Positions 1 through 7,481 of a stretch of 64,000 bases of DNA are shown one piece after another. The position numbers and the translations under genes were made by a program. The notes under the pieces are model-generated. The model was not told where the DNA came from. It saw nothing but the letters and a program-made list of their open reading frames with translations, and did no database searches. Within the stretch, counting starts at the first letter, position 1, and each line of letters opens with the position of its first letter. This DNA is from Lachnospiraceae bacterium (GTDB taxonomy: Bacteria > Bacillota > Clostridia > Lachnospirales > Anaerotignaceae), in the NCBI GenBank assembly GCA_910576545.1, contig CAJTKM010000001.1, positions 124,001 to 188,000 on the forward strand, written 5' to 3'.

Positions 1-375
1 GAACCCGCCCTTTGCCAGAAAAAAGAACAGGATGCAGGTTACAACTGCCGCCGCCGTTGCCAGCCCGATGAGTTTTTTTGTGCGGTCAGGCTTGTCCGCG
101 TCATCGTCCCTGTTTCCGTTATCCATATGGCGGCTGGGCCGGGGCGTTTCCTGCGTTTCAAAGATTTCCCCGTCCGGCTCTGGTTCATCAGGGTCTTCCG
201 CGGGTTCGGGCGGTTCGTCGAACCGTTCGGATTCAAAGGCGTTCAGAAATTCGTTTTTATCGCCCAGTTCATCATCCGGTTCGGATTCCAGTTCCTTTAG
301 TTTCTCGTTTATATCGTCCAGACGAATGGTTTCGTCGAGATTTCTGTCCTCTCTCTCAAAATGATAGTCCTTCAC
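1..375 (-). CDS. Membrane-anchored acidic protein, partial (C-terminus outside window)
   Basis: The gene runs off the left edge; 125 codons are visible. A GTG start at 375 sits 9 nt after a GGAGG site, and a promoter lies just upstream. Residues 1-105 are hydrophilic and rich in Glu, Asp and Pro, with no recognisable domain. One hydrophobic stretch at about residues 107-123 (IGLATAAAVVTCILFFF) is preceded by lysines. The layout suggests a cytoplasmic acidic N-terminus, a single membrane span and an external C-terminal part that is missing here. I do not recognise the family. The opposite strand is open over the same stretch but lacks a ribosome site. Confidence 0.7.
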   Translation of the reverse strand, partial: MKDYHFEREDRNLDETIRLDDINEKLKELESEPDDELGDKNEFLNAFESERFDEPPEPAEDPDEPEPDGEIFETQETPRPSRHMDNGNRDDDADKPDRTKKLIGLATAAAVVTCILFFFLAKGGF

Positions 376-414
376 AGGTTTCCCTCCTTCAGAGAAAATT
401 AAGAACTTTTCTCT

Positions 415-443
415 ATTTTATACGTTTCCCTGTGAAGTTGCAA
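415..443 (-). promoter_or_regulatory. Sigma-A promoter of the partial membrane protein
   Basis: On the minus strand TTGCAA is followed after 17 nt by TAAAAT. Transcription would start about 30 nt before the ribosome site of the GTG-started gene. Confidence 0.6.
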
Positions 444-602
444 GGGAAAATGCGCCAAACCTGCAAAAGCTGAAAGATTCCCCGGGATTTCTGGAACGGG
501 ACGCTGGCCTGCACGCCTAAAACCCTGCTCCCTTTTCTCAAAGCAAGTCACAGGCGTATCCTCCGGTTTATAAAAACTCAGCCGCATGAATATGCGGTTG
601 AT

Positions 603-720
603 AGACTGTCAAAGGATCTATTTTTGTATCGCGGAAGGGTCCGGGAAACGAAGCATTTCCCGAATGGAATCCGCAGGACGGGCTTTGCCCGCTGAGGAAA
701 AGGGTGAGTTTCAAGGCTTT
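603..720 (+). repeat. Family C intergenic repeat, copy 1
   Basis: This begins with AGACTGTCAAA and carries the hallmark GGGAAACGAAGCATTTCCCG, followed by a GAATGGAATCCGC block. The same order of blocks recurs inverted at 15893-16021 and again at 62051-62212. No open frame with a ribosome site is present. Positions 444-602 hold nothing I can identify. Confidence 0.65.
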
Positions 721-842
721 CTGCGATTTTTCAGAAAGCCATAGCATTGCGCAGCAGCTTCGGGGAAGCTTCGCTTTGCGCCGACCGGAGCGGAGAAGAT
801 GCCCCCTTGTGGGGGCTTGGGGGCAAAGCCCCCAAGATTTTA
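721..842 (+). repeat. Mosaic of short inverted repeats, family A-like right end
   Basis: Several small palindromes follow one another. The last part, with GGGGGCAAAGCCCCCAAG, matches the right terminus of the family A repeats. It abuts the family D element at 843 directly. Confidence 0.5.
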
Positions 843-1005
843 AGAACTTATCCGTAAATAAGATACATGCAGACTGCACAGTCAGATTTTTCGGCAGGCA
901 GGGAGCTTTTTTGCAGGCGTACCGGGTGGTACGGCAGGGAAAAGCGACAAAGTCTGCCGGAAAAGGTGGGGCAGGATGTGCGCAGATAATTTACGGATAG
1001 GTTCT
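843..1005. repeat. Family D MITE-like element, copy 1 (163 bp)
   Basis: The termini are inverted repeats of AGAACYTATCCGTAAAT (17 nt, one mismatch). The interior is non-coding. A second copy in opposite orientation lies at 18509-18672 and is similar along its whole length, including the GTACCACCCGGTACGCCTGC core. The right terminus supplies bases of the TAG stop codon of the convergent CotS-like gene. No clear target-site duplication can be seen. Confidence 0.8.
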
Positions 1006-1990
1006 AAATCCCCTGTAGAATTTCACGCAGACGCCTGCCGTTCTCCTGTTCCCCTGCGGCGGCAGTCAGGCGTTCCTGCATTGCAGGGGATACGCATGCG
1101 CGCCGCTTGTTGTAATACTGGTTTACAAGCCGCAGGAATTTCTCCGGATACAGATTCATGCCCTCCAGCAATATGATATCAGAAGCAGAGAGCGGGCAGT
1201 GCCTGCTGTAAGCAGCAAGCATTTTTTCCGCGCCGCCGCCGTTTCCGTCCGTTTTTTTCATGTACCGCCGCAGATATGCCGCCAAATCCGCTAATGGTAT
1301 CTCGGATATGCAGCGGTCAAAGCCCGCCACAAAAATACTGCCGGAATCGTCCAGCCGCAGATTTTCCCCTTTGTACGCATTGTGGCAAAAGCCGCCGTTC
1401 TGCTCTGTCTGTTCTGCCAGCGCGGTATAGCCTCCGCGTTCCAGCAATTCTTCCGCCTCCGCCGTCTGCTCCATGCAGGGCTTGTAGTACCCTAAAATCA
1501 ACAGGTCAATCGGGTCATAGCCCGATTTATGGTCAATCCTCCGCTTGATTTTTGCCAGCTCCCCCCTGCGCCTTGCGTAAAGCCCTGGCAGGCGGTCTTT
1601 TTCCCAGCGCGCGTGCGGGCTTTGCAGCCCCTTTGCCGCGGCATGCAGACGCCCCAGCGTTTCTGCACCCTTTACGAAATCCGCCGCGCTTTCCTCAGCC
1701 AGCGGAGCAGAAGGCATGGGGTCCTCCAGTGTGTAAAGGATACCATCTTTTCTATAAAACGGCTCGCCGTCCTGCGCGGGGTAAAGCCGGCTGACAGAAG
1801 GAAAACCGTTCTGCCTGAGCCGCGCTTTTACATCATAAGCAAGCCGGAGGTTCTCCGCGTTTCCCCTGGGCTTTTTCAGCTCCCGAAGGCCCGCGTCTGT
1901 ACGGCAGACCAGGCCGGAGCGGGTGCGGCTGCCGCCCCGATAGCGCAGTCCATAGCCGTCCCATAATATTTTTTCGTAAATATCTTCCAT
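1004..1990 (-). CDS. CotS family spore-coat protein (kinase-like fold)
   Basis: A 328-aa protein of the CotS/YsxE group, which are aminoglycoside-phosphotransferase-like proteins of the spore coat. The N-lobe covers about residues 20-95. The catalytic-loop region reads HNAYKGEN (203-210), where active relatives have HxDxxxxN, and the following metal-binding motif is reduced to FDR (223-225). It may therefore be a pseudokinase. ATG follows AGGGGG. A weak sigma-E-like -10 (CATAGAAT on the minus strand, near 2084-2091) lies upstream, which would suit mother-cell expression but is only suggestive. The stop codon lies in the edge of a repeat element. The family call rests on overall pattern. Confidence 0.8.
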   Translation of the reverse strand: MEDIYEKILWDGYGLRYRGGSRTRSGLVCRTDAGLRELKKPRGNAENLRLAYDVKARLRQNGFPSVSRLYPAQDGEPFYRKDGILYTLEDPMPSAPLAEESAADFVKGAETLGRLHAAAKGLQSPHARWEKDRLPGLYARRRGELAKIKRRIDHKSGYDPIDLLILGYYKPCMEQTAEAEELLERGGYTALAEQTEQNGGFCHNAYKGENLRLDDSGSIFVAGFDRCISEIPLADLAAYLRRYMKKTDGNGGGAEKMLAAYSRHCPLSASDIILLEGMNLYPEKFLRLVNQYYNKRRACVSPAMQERLTAAAGEQENGRRLREILQGI

Positions 1991-2143
1991 CGTTCATTCC
2001 CCCTGCTGCCTTGGAGCCTATCCCGAAACCATCCGCCCATGTTTGTCTGCGGGCAGGCTCCTAACGAAAAACTGTGTCTTTATCATTCTATGGGGCGGGC
2101 ATTGGAAAAAGAACCGACATGCTTATCTTTGGAAACAAGGTTT

Positions 2144-2590
2144 TTACAGACGTTTGGAGAGATACCGGAATGCCGCAATGCCGAACAGGTACTGTATGAT
2201 GAGCAGTACGCCCAGCCCTGAAATGGCATAGCGCGCAAACGGCATGAACCAGCCCAAAGATGCGCATACGCCAAACGCCATGATGAGCAGGCAGTAAAGC
2301 AGCAGCATAAAAATGTAGGTAATCCTGCCGCTTTTATCCCGCAGCATGATTTTGCGTTCGTCCCGCAGCTCGATGCACTCTTTTTGCAGACGTTTTTCGT
2401 ATTCCTCCCTGTTTTTCGGATTTGTCCAGTGGAAATATTTCCACAGCATCATCATTCCGGAGCCGGTTCCCGCGCCGCCAAAGCCCCAGAGCAGGCTTTC
2501 GGCTTTCCATTCAGACAGTATGGCAAGCATAAAACAGGCAATACCGAACGCCGCATAGGCAATTCCTGTATACAGCATTGATTTTTTCAT
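2144..2590 (-). CDS. Small membrane protein paired with HTH regulator
   Basis: A 148-aa protein with four predicted membrane spans: two near the N-terminus (about 7-25 and 33-50) and two near the C-terminus (about 92-112 and 120-140). A charged cytoplasmic loop (KNREEYEKRLQKECIELRDE) lies between the pairs. It resembles DUF2178-like proteins that sit next to small XRE regulators in Firmicutes. Its start overlaps the stop of the regulator by 4 nt (ATGA), so the two are translationally coupled. A similar pair occurs at 47795-48344. Function unknown. Confidence 0.75.
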   Translation of the reverse strand: MKKSMLYTGIAYAAFGIACFMLAILSEWKAESLLWGFGGAGTGSGMMMLWKYFHWTNPKNREEYEKRLQKECIELRDERKIMLRDKSGRITYIFMLLLYCLLIMAFGVCASLGWFMPFARYAISGLGVLLIIQYLFGIAAFRYLSKRL

Positions 2591-2790
2591 CGCTTCTCCT
2601 CCTCGTAAATAAATATATCTTCAATACTCATACCGAAATACCGCGCGATTTGGAACGCCAGCAGTATGGAAGGGTTATACCGCCCATTTTCCAAAGAGCC
2701 TATCGTCTGGCGCGAAACCTCTAACGCCGCTGCCAGCTCCTCCTGTTTCAGTCCGCGCGCTTTTCGCAGTTCTTCCAATCGGTTTTTCAC
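2587..2790 (-). CDS. XRE-family HTH regulator (67 aa)
   Basis: The whole protein is one Cro/CI-type helix-turn-helix: the QEELAAALEVSRQTIGSLE segment at about residues 15-33 is the HTH, followed by a GRYNPS turn typical of YozG-like regulators. GTG start 7 nt after AAAGGAGG. It is first in a two-gene operon with the membrane protein. An inverted repeat just upstream is a likely autoregulatory operator. Confidence 0.88.
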   Translation of the reverse strand: MKNRLEELRKARGLKQEELAAALEVSRQTIGSLENGRYNPSILLAFQIARYFGMSIEDIFIYEEEKR

Positions 2791-2808
2791 AATGCACCTC
2801 CTTTGCGT

Positions 2809-2860
2809 GGAAAGTTTGCTTTCCGTATTTATATTTTAGCATAGTTTCGTAAAATGTCAA
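2809..2860 (-). promoter_or_regulatory. Promoter and probable operator of the HTH/membrane-protein pair
   Basis: On the minus strand TTGACA (2860-2855) is followed after 16 nt by TGC-TAAAAT, an extended -10. Directly downstream lies the inverted repeat GGAAAGTTTGCTTTCC (2809-2824), with a further GGCTTTCC half-site just upstream of the -35. The placement fits repression by the encoded HTH protein. Confidence 0.6.
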
Positions 2861-2971
2861 GCTGGCTTTCCATTTTTTGTTTTTGAAAGATACTGAGGTT
2901 TTTGAGAGAGAAGCAGGGCGAATTTTTACAGAGAAAAAAACGGCATACGATACAGTCTGTGTATGTCTTTC

Positions 2972-3000
2972 TTGACATTCCCGCGCCCGCGCCGTACAAT
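2972..3000 (+). promoter_or_regulatory. Sigma-A promoter of comFB
   Basis: TTGACA, a 17-nt spacer and TACAAT give a near-consensus promoter about 90 nt upstream of the comFB start. Confidence 0.75.
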
Positions 3001-3089
3001 GGAATCAGAATAAAACAGTACATGAGCCAGTGCGCGGAAAAGGCGGTTCTGTGCCTGCCTGCCCGTATCCATGAAAGGGGTTTTGATTG

Positions 3090-3353
3090 ATGAGCTTATA
3101 CCATAACGCGATGGAAGACCTTGTTGAAGAATTGTATGAAGAGATGTATCAGGGGTTTGACTGCTGCCACTGTGAACAGTGCCATGCCGATATTGTCGCA
3201 TATACGCTGAACCAGCTGCCGGGGAAATATGTCGTAACGAAGGCCGGCGGCGCAATCAGCAAGGCCGACAGCCTGCGGTTCCAGCATATTACGGATATTC
3301 GCGCCGCTATGATTCGCGCGGTGCAGGTTGTAAAGGATTATCCAAGACATTGA
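3090..3353 (+). CDS. comFB: ComFB family protein
   Basis: An 87-aa protein matching the late-competence ComFB family over its full length. A cysteine-rich stretch (C25, C26, C28, C31) is followed by the family signature ADxxAxxLxxLPxKYxVT. ComFB proteins are reported receptors for cyclic di-nucleotides in cyanobacteria; whether this one binds any is inference. The ATG at 3090 is preferred over a TTG at 3087 because AAAGGGG lies 9 nt upstream. It is monocistronic, with its own promoter and terminator. A second, much longer ComFB-domain protein lies 3 kb downstream. Confidence 0.85.
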   Translation: MSLYHNAMEDLVEELYEEMYQGFDCCHCEQCHADIVAYTLNQLPGKYVVTKAGGAISKADSLRFQHITDIRAAMIRAVQVVKDYPRH

Positions 3354-3368
3354 GTTGTTTGGAAATGC

Positions 3369-3402
3369 GTCCCCTGTTTCTGAGAGCAGGGGACTTTTTT
3401 TG
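3369..3402 (+). terminator. Rho-independent terminator of comFB
   Basis: GTCCCCTG pairs with CAGGGGAC around a 10-nt loop and is followed by a run of T. Confidence 0.85.
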
Positions 3403-3414
3403 CGAATTTTTCGG

Positions 3415-3457
3415 ACAAAAAAACAGCGTCCCCCGACACGAAGTCAAAAAACGCTGC
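3415..3457 (-). terminator. Terminator downstream of tRNA-Lys
   Basis: On the minus strand CAGCGT (3456-3451) pairs with ACGCTG (3429-3424), followed by a run of T. Confidence 0.65.
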
Positions 3458-3464
3458 CTTTATC

Positions 3465-3537
3465 TGCGCCCTCAGGGACTCGAACCCTGGACCCACTGAT
3501 TAAGAGTCAGTTGCTCTACCAACTGAGCTAAGGGCGC
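3465..3537 (-). tRNA. tRNA-Lys (anticodon CTT)
   Basis: The cloverleaf folds completely: acceptor GCGCCCT/AGGGCGC with discriminator A, anticodon loop CTCTTAA in the ACTGA/TCAGT stem, and T-loop TTCGAGT between CAGGG and CCCTG. The anticodon CTT reads AAG lysine codons. CCA is not encoded; the CCA-adding enzyme gene happens to be the next gene. Confidence 0.95.
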
Positions 3538-3725
3538 ATATTTTATAGTACTTGCTGATTGCAGTAGTTATCATATCACTTACTTGTCCGTCTGTCAACC
3601 ATTTTTTTTCAAATTTTTTTGAAAATTCTGTCCGTTTTTTTTATTCTGTGCTATACTGGGGGAAGAATATGGGTGGAAAATGCCCGTTTTATCTCAGATT
3701 TTCGCTCCCGAAAGGAGGAGTTTTT

Positions 3726-4970
3726 TTGAAAAAACCAATACTGCCAGCAGATGTGGGGTTCCTTCTGCAAACGCTGAATGAAAATGGATATGAAGCCTAT
3801 ATTGTTGGCGGCTGTGTGCGGGATTCCATACTGCGGCGCACCCCGCAGGACTGGGATGTCACCACGTCCGCGCTGCCGGAGGAAACAGCGGCGTTATTTC
3901 CGCGCACGTTTGACACAGGCATTCAGCATGGCACGATTACGGTCGTACTGCATAAGACAAATTACGAAATCACAACGTACCGGATTGACGGAAAATACGC
4001 GGACTGCCGCCATCCGGACAGCGTTTCCTTTACCCGCGATTTGACGGAGGACCTGCTCCGGCGGGATTTCACGATGAATGCCATTGCTTACCACCCGGAC
4101 GAAGGATTCCGCGACCCGTTCGGCGGGCAGGAAGATATTGCCGCTGGGCTGATACGCGGCGTTGGGGACCCTGCCCTGCGTTTTCAGGAGGACGCGCTTC
4201 GTATGCTGCGGTGTGTGCGTTTTGCCGCCCAGCTTGGGTTTCAAGTGGAAGAAAATACCTATGCCGCGCTCTGCGCCAATACCGCGCTGATACAGAAAAT
4301 CAGCGTGGAGCGTATCCGTGAGGAACTGGAAAAGCTCTGGCGCGCGCCTTACTGTGACAAAATGTCCCTGCTTTGGGAAAGCGGGCTTCTGGCGCAGATA
4401 GACCCCGCGCTCTCCCGCCGGCTGACTGCCCGCGCGGGGAAATTGCCGGAGGAGTTTGTGCAGTGCGGGCAGGATTCCGTACTGCGGTGGTGCGTTGTTT
4501 TGCAGGATTATACGCCGAAAGAGGCGGAAAAGTTTTTGAACGGCATGAAATTTGACCGCGCGACGCTTAAGCGCGTCTGTCTGCTTTTGGAGAGAATTGC
4601 GGAGGATGCGCCTGTGGAGCCGTATCCCATGCGGAAGCTGGCGGGGGAAACCGGGGAAGAAGCGGTGTTCCAGTTTCTGGCCTTGCAGGGAATACTGCGT
4701 CCGGATTCTGGGCATGAGGAAAGCAGGAGGATACTACGGGAAATCCTTGCGGCGGGGGACTGCCTGACGCTGAAAACACTGGCGTTTACGGGAAAAGACC
4801 TGATGGAAATGGGCGTGCCGGCGGGAAAGGAAATCGGGCGGATACTGGGTGCGCTGCTGGATGCCGTGCAGCGGGAGCCTGCCCGCAACACCCGGGAGGC
4901 GCTGGCAGCGGAGGCGGAGAGGCTGATAAAAGACCTTGGAGGCTCTGCCTCCAAACCTCCGCAAGCCTAG
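3726..4970 (+). CDS. cca: CCA tRNA nucleotidyltransferase
   Basis: A class II CCA-adding enzyme (414 aa) that adds or repairs the 3' CCA of tRNAs. The head domain shows GGCVRD and the QDWDVTT metal-binding segment near the N-terminus, then DLLRRDFTMNAIAY, the RRDFT nucleotide-binding motif. The neck and body follow. TTG start 7 nt after AAAGGAGG; an extended -10 (TGC-TATACT, 3649-3657) lies upstream. The in-frame extension upstream to 3552 crosses this promoter and is not used. The last residues (GGSASKPPQA) are encoded inside a family A repeat, so the native C-terminus was probably replaced or extended. Confidence 0.95.
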   Translation: MKKPILPADVGFLLQTLNENGYEAYIVGGCVRDSILRRTPQDWDVTTSALPEETAALFPRTFDTGIQHGTITVVLHKTNYEITTYRIDGKYADCRHPDSVSFTRDLTEDLLRRDFTMNAIAYHPDEGFRDPFGGQEDIAAGLIRGVGDPALRFQEDALRMLRCVRFAAQLGFQVEENTYAALCANTALIQKISVERIREELEKLWRAPYCDKMSLLWESGLLAQIDPALSRRLTARAGKLPEEFVQCGQDSVLRWCVVLQDYTPKEAEKFLNGMKFDRATLKRVCLLLERIAEDAPVEPYPMRKLAGETGEEAVFQFLALQGILRPDSGHEESRRILREILAAGDCLTLKTLAFTGKDLMEMGVPAGKEIGRILGALLDAVQREPARNTREALAAEAERLIKDLGGSASKPPQA

Positions 4971-5170
4971 GTCAGTACTTTGCTTCGCAAAGCCACGCGC
5001 TGCGTGTCCGGATTTCTTTCCGGTACTTTATGAAAAGAGCCTGACCCCGAACTTTATTGCGGAAAACTGCGTTTTCCAAACACAAAATTTTCATTTGGTA
5101 TGCCATCGCATGAAAGGCGATGGAAAAATGGGTCAGGGGGCGCAGAACGGTGTCCTGCGGACTTTACTGG
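4934..5170 (+). repeat. Family A repeat, copy 1, overlapping the cca 3' end
   Basis: This starts with AAAGACCTTGGAGGCTCTGC and continues with the shared blocks GTCAGTACTTTGC, TCCGGATTTCTTTCCGGTAC, CTGACCCCGAACTTTATTG and GGAAAACTGCGTTTTCC. The same blocks in the same order occur at 20585-20858 and 59185-59712. It is non-coding apart from the cca tail. Confidence 0.75.
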
Positions 5171-5180
5171 GGGGATTGAA

Positions 5181-5318
5181 ATGAAAAGACGATTTGCAAT
5201 GTTTACGATGGGGATAATGCTTTCTGCTTCGCTGGTGGTTCCGGCATACGCAAATGCGCCGTTTGAATCACCAGATGGCGGTGGTGATGGGGAAGCATTG
5301 GAAAACGCTGACATTTGA
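5181..5318 (+). CDS. Small secreted peptide (45 aa), possibly a gene remnant
   Basis: ATG at 5181 follows GGGGGG at 7-nt spacing. The product has a clear signal peptide: MKRR, a hydrophobic core MFTMGIMLSASLVVP and an AYA cleavage site at about residue 25. Only about 20 mature residues follow (APFESPDGGGDGEALENADI). No family is recognised. It could be a short secreted peptide, or a 5' remnant of a longer exported protein whose rest was lost. Positions 5319-5500 hold no convincing gene. Confidence 0.5.
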   Translation: MKRRFAMFTMGIMLSASLVVPAYANAPFESPDGGGDGEALENADI

Positions 5319-5500
5319 AAGAACAAAACCTCCTGCTTGCACTACATTTTGCAGTACAGCAGGAATCCTAGGCGGAGCAGGGGCAGATGGAACTGAAACT
5401 GCGCAGAAAAAAGAAAGAACAGGAGGCGGAGCCATGAGGCGGTGCATTGCATAAACCGGAATAGCCGAATACGCAGACAGAAAGAAAAGGAGGACTTTGC

Positions 5501-6130
5501 ATGACTATTCCGGAAAAAAATATTTACCCCAGAACGGGGGACAGACAGACGGTTTATTTGAAAAACACCATTACCAACCCTGCCATTATCGTAGGGGAGT
5601 ATACGATGTATAACGATTTCGTGAACGACCCTGCACAGTTTGAACGGAACAATGTGCTTTATCACTATCCCGTCAACCATGACAGGCTGATGATTGGGAA
5701 GTTTTGTTCCATTGCCTGCGGTGCAAAATTTCTGTTTAACAGCGCGAATCATTCGCTTTCGTCACTGTCCACGTATCCATTCCCGATTTTCTATGAAGAA
5801 TGGGGGCTGGACAGGAAAAATGTGGCGGAGGCATGGGACAACAAAGGTGATATTGTCATTGGAAACGATGTGTGGATTGGATACGAGGCGGTCATTCTGG
5901 CGGGCGTTACTGTTGGCGATGGCGCGGTTATCGGCGCGCGTGCGATGGTAACGAAGGACGTACCGCCGTATACGATTGTCGGCGGGGTTCCGGCAAAGCC
6001 AATTCGGAAACGTTTTTCAGAGGAAACGATTTCGGAGATGCTTGCGCTGAAATGGTGGGACTGGCCGAAAGAGCGCATCGCGCGGAACATTCCGGCGATA
6101 CAGTCCGGAAGACTGGATTTGCTGGTATAA
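5501..6130 (+). CDS. CatB/Vat-like hexapeptide-repeat O-acetyltransferase
   Basis: A 209-aa left-handed beta-helix acetyltransferase of the xenobiotic acyltransferase (CatB/Vat) type, using acetyl-CoA. The segment [16 protein letters not shown] leads to NSANHSL with the catalytic-type His, then STYPF, as in streptogramin A and chloramphenicol acetyltransferases. Hexapeptide turns ([19 protein letters not shown]) and the terminal [12 protein letters not shown] follow. ATG lies after AAAGGAGG. Chromosomal homologues often acetylate unknown substrates, so a resistance role is not established. Confidence 0.88.
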   Translation: MTIPEKNIYPRTGDRQTVYLKNTITNPAIIVGEYTMYNDFVNDPAQFERNNVLYHYPVNHDRLMIGKFCSIACGAKFLFNSANHSLSSLSTYPFPIFYEEWGLDRKNVAEAWDNKGDIVIGNDVWIGYEAVILAGVTVGDGAVIGARAMVTKDVPPYTIVGGVPAKPIRKRFSEETISEMLALKWWDWPKERIARNIPAIQSGRLDLLV

Positions 6131-6183
6131 GATTGGGTTGTTTATAAATAAATTTCCCTTTGCGGAACGGCGGGGAATGAAAA

Positions 6184-6228
6184 AAGCCGCAGGCGCGGAC
6201 TCCAAAGGAGTACGTCTTGCGGCTCTTT
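6184..6228. terminator. Bidirectional terminator between convergent genes
   Basis: AGCCGCA and GGACTCC pair with GGAGT and TGCGGCT, with T runs on both strands. It serves the acetyltransferase from the left and the ComFB-domain gene from the right. Confidence 0.8.
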
Positions 6229-6234
6229 TATTTC

Positions 6235-7467
6235 TCAAATTTTATGGTGCGGGTGCGCATCGACCTCAAAGCAAGCTTTTGTCAGCTCCGTCATGATGGC
6301 GACTTCAAATTTATGCTCATACAGGCTCAGAAGCGGCTCCACATTGCTGAAATCCGTTACGATATATTTGGAAGGCAGATTCGTCAGCGCAAGCGCTGTG
6401 GTGTCTGCCACACAGCGGCTGCACGTGCAGACGCCGAACCGTTCCAGATACTCCAATACACAGCCTTTTATGATGCGTTCATAAACATTTGTGTAGCAGA
6501 ACTGCTTGTTTTCGGCGGGTTCGCCATCATCTTCCGGTTCTTCCGGTACAGGTTCGCTCTCAGCTGGCATTTCCTCGACCGTCTTCTCCGGCTTATCATG
6601 GGCCACAGGAATAACAGGCTCATCAAGCGGCTCCTGAGCCACAGGAAGAATGGGCTCGTCAAGCGGCTCCTGAGCCACAGGAAGAATGGGCTCGTCAAGC
6701 GGCTCCTGAGCCGCAGGAAGAATGGGCTCATCAAGCGGTTCCTGAGCCACAGGAAGAATGGGCTCGTCAAGCGGCTCCTGAGCGACGGGAAGAATGGGCT
6801 CGTCAAGCGGTTCCTGTGCAACAGGAAGAATGGGCTCGTCAAGCGGCTCCTGAGCGACGGGAATAACAGGCTCGTCAAGCGGCTCCTGTGCAGCAGGCAG
6901 AGTTTCCGAAATGTCAGGCTCTGCCGGAAGGAAAGGTGTTTCCGGCAGGGGGGATTCTGCCGCAAAAGCGGGTTCAGGCTCCGGTTCTGCTGTCAGAGGC
7001 TCCGGCAAGGGCGTATTCGAGGGAGCAACCTCTTTTATAACGGCATGGGGATTTTCCGCAATGGGAACACCCTCACCGCCCCAGAAGGGCTGCGGCGGAG
7101 GATTCTGCAAAGAAAATTCCTTCTCCAGGTTATCGCGTATCAGAAGGGAAAGGTTTTCTGTATTTTCGGAAAGATGCAGGATTCCCTCCATGGTTTCCGC
7201 TTTCGGTTTGCTTTTGGGCGGCTCCTGCGGTTTTTCTGCCGTAGAAACAGGTGTCGGAGCCGGTGCATCTTGTACAGCGGGTGCCTGCTGCACAGCCGGT
7301 GCATCCGGTACAGCTGATGCCTGCTGCACAACGGCTGTATCCTGTGCGGCAGGAGATGCATCTGAGGCGGTATTCTGAACGGCAGGAGTTTCCAGCGCGG
7401 GTTCTTCTGCTTTGGACGGCGAGATCAGGTTCAGCACATGCGCCGTCTTACTGCTTTTTTTTGCCAT
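6235..7467 (-). CDS. Long repeat protein with C-terminal ComFB domain
   Basis: A 410-aa protein in three parts. The N-terminus has a basic KKSSKTAHVLNLISP tag, then a Pro/Ala/Val-rich low-complexity stretch. About residues 190-287 contain eight 12-residue repeats of AQEPLDEPILPV, acidic and proline-rich, probably an extended spacer. Residues 324-410 form a ComFB domain with C347-x-C-xx-C352 and ADTTALALTNLPSKYIVT, parallel to the short ComFB at 3090. ATG follows AGGAGG. It begins 14 nt after parA ends, so the two form an operon. I infer a ParA-positioned or ParA-regulating scaffold with a second-messenger-sensing head; this is untested. The long plus-strand frame over the same DNA is an antisense shadow of the repeats. 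Confidence 0.8.
   Translation of the reverse strand: MAKKSSKTAHVLNLISPSKAEEPALETPAVQNTASDASPAAQDTAVVQQASAVPDAPAVQQAPAVQDAPAPTPVSTAEKPQEPPKSKPKAETMEGILHLSENTENLSLLIRDNLEKEFSLQNPPPQPFWGGEGVPIAENPHAVIKEVAPSNTPLPEPLTAEPEPEPAFAAESPLPETPFLPAEPDISETLPAAQEPLDEPVIPVAQEPLDEPILPVAQEPLDEPILPVAQEPLDEPILPVAQEPLDEPILPAAQEPLDEPILPVAQEPLDEPILPVAQEPLDEPVIPVAHDKPEKTVEEMPAESEPVPEEPEDDGEPAENKQFCYTNVYERIIKGCVLEYLERFGVCTCSRCVADTTALALTNLPSKYIVTDFSNVEPLLSLYEHKFEVAIMTELTKACFEVDAHPHHKI
6604..6892 (-). repeat. Eight in-frame 36-bp tandem repeats
   Basis: Eight 36-bp units encode AQEPLDEPILPV or close variants (VIPV at both edges, one ILPA). Units differ mainly at silent sites. The near-identity suggests recent expansion by slippage or recombination, so copy number may vary between strains. 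Confidence 0.9.
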
Positions 7468-7481
7468 AGTCTAGTTTCCTC

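Noticed and set aside
3894-4715. Minus-strand frame opposite cca
   Set aside because: Antisense to a clear tRNA nucleotidyltransferase; Arg/His/Pro-rich composition typical of shadows.
5501-6130. Antibiotic-resistance gene (Vat or CatB)
   Set aside because: The fold and motifs fit the family, but many chromosomal members act on other substrates, so resistance is not claimed.
6217-7317. Plus-strand frame of 366 codons opposite the ComFB-repeat gene
   Set aside because: Its RLLSHRKNGLVK repeats are the antisense reading of the 36-bp repeats; no start signal.
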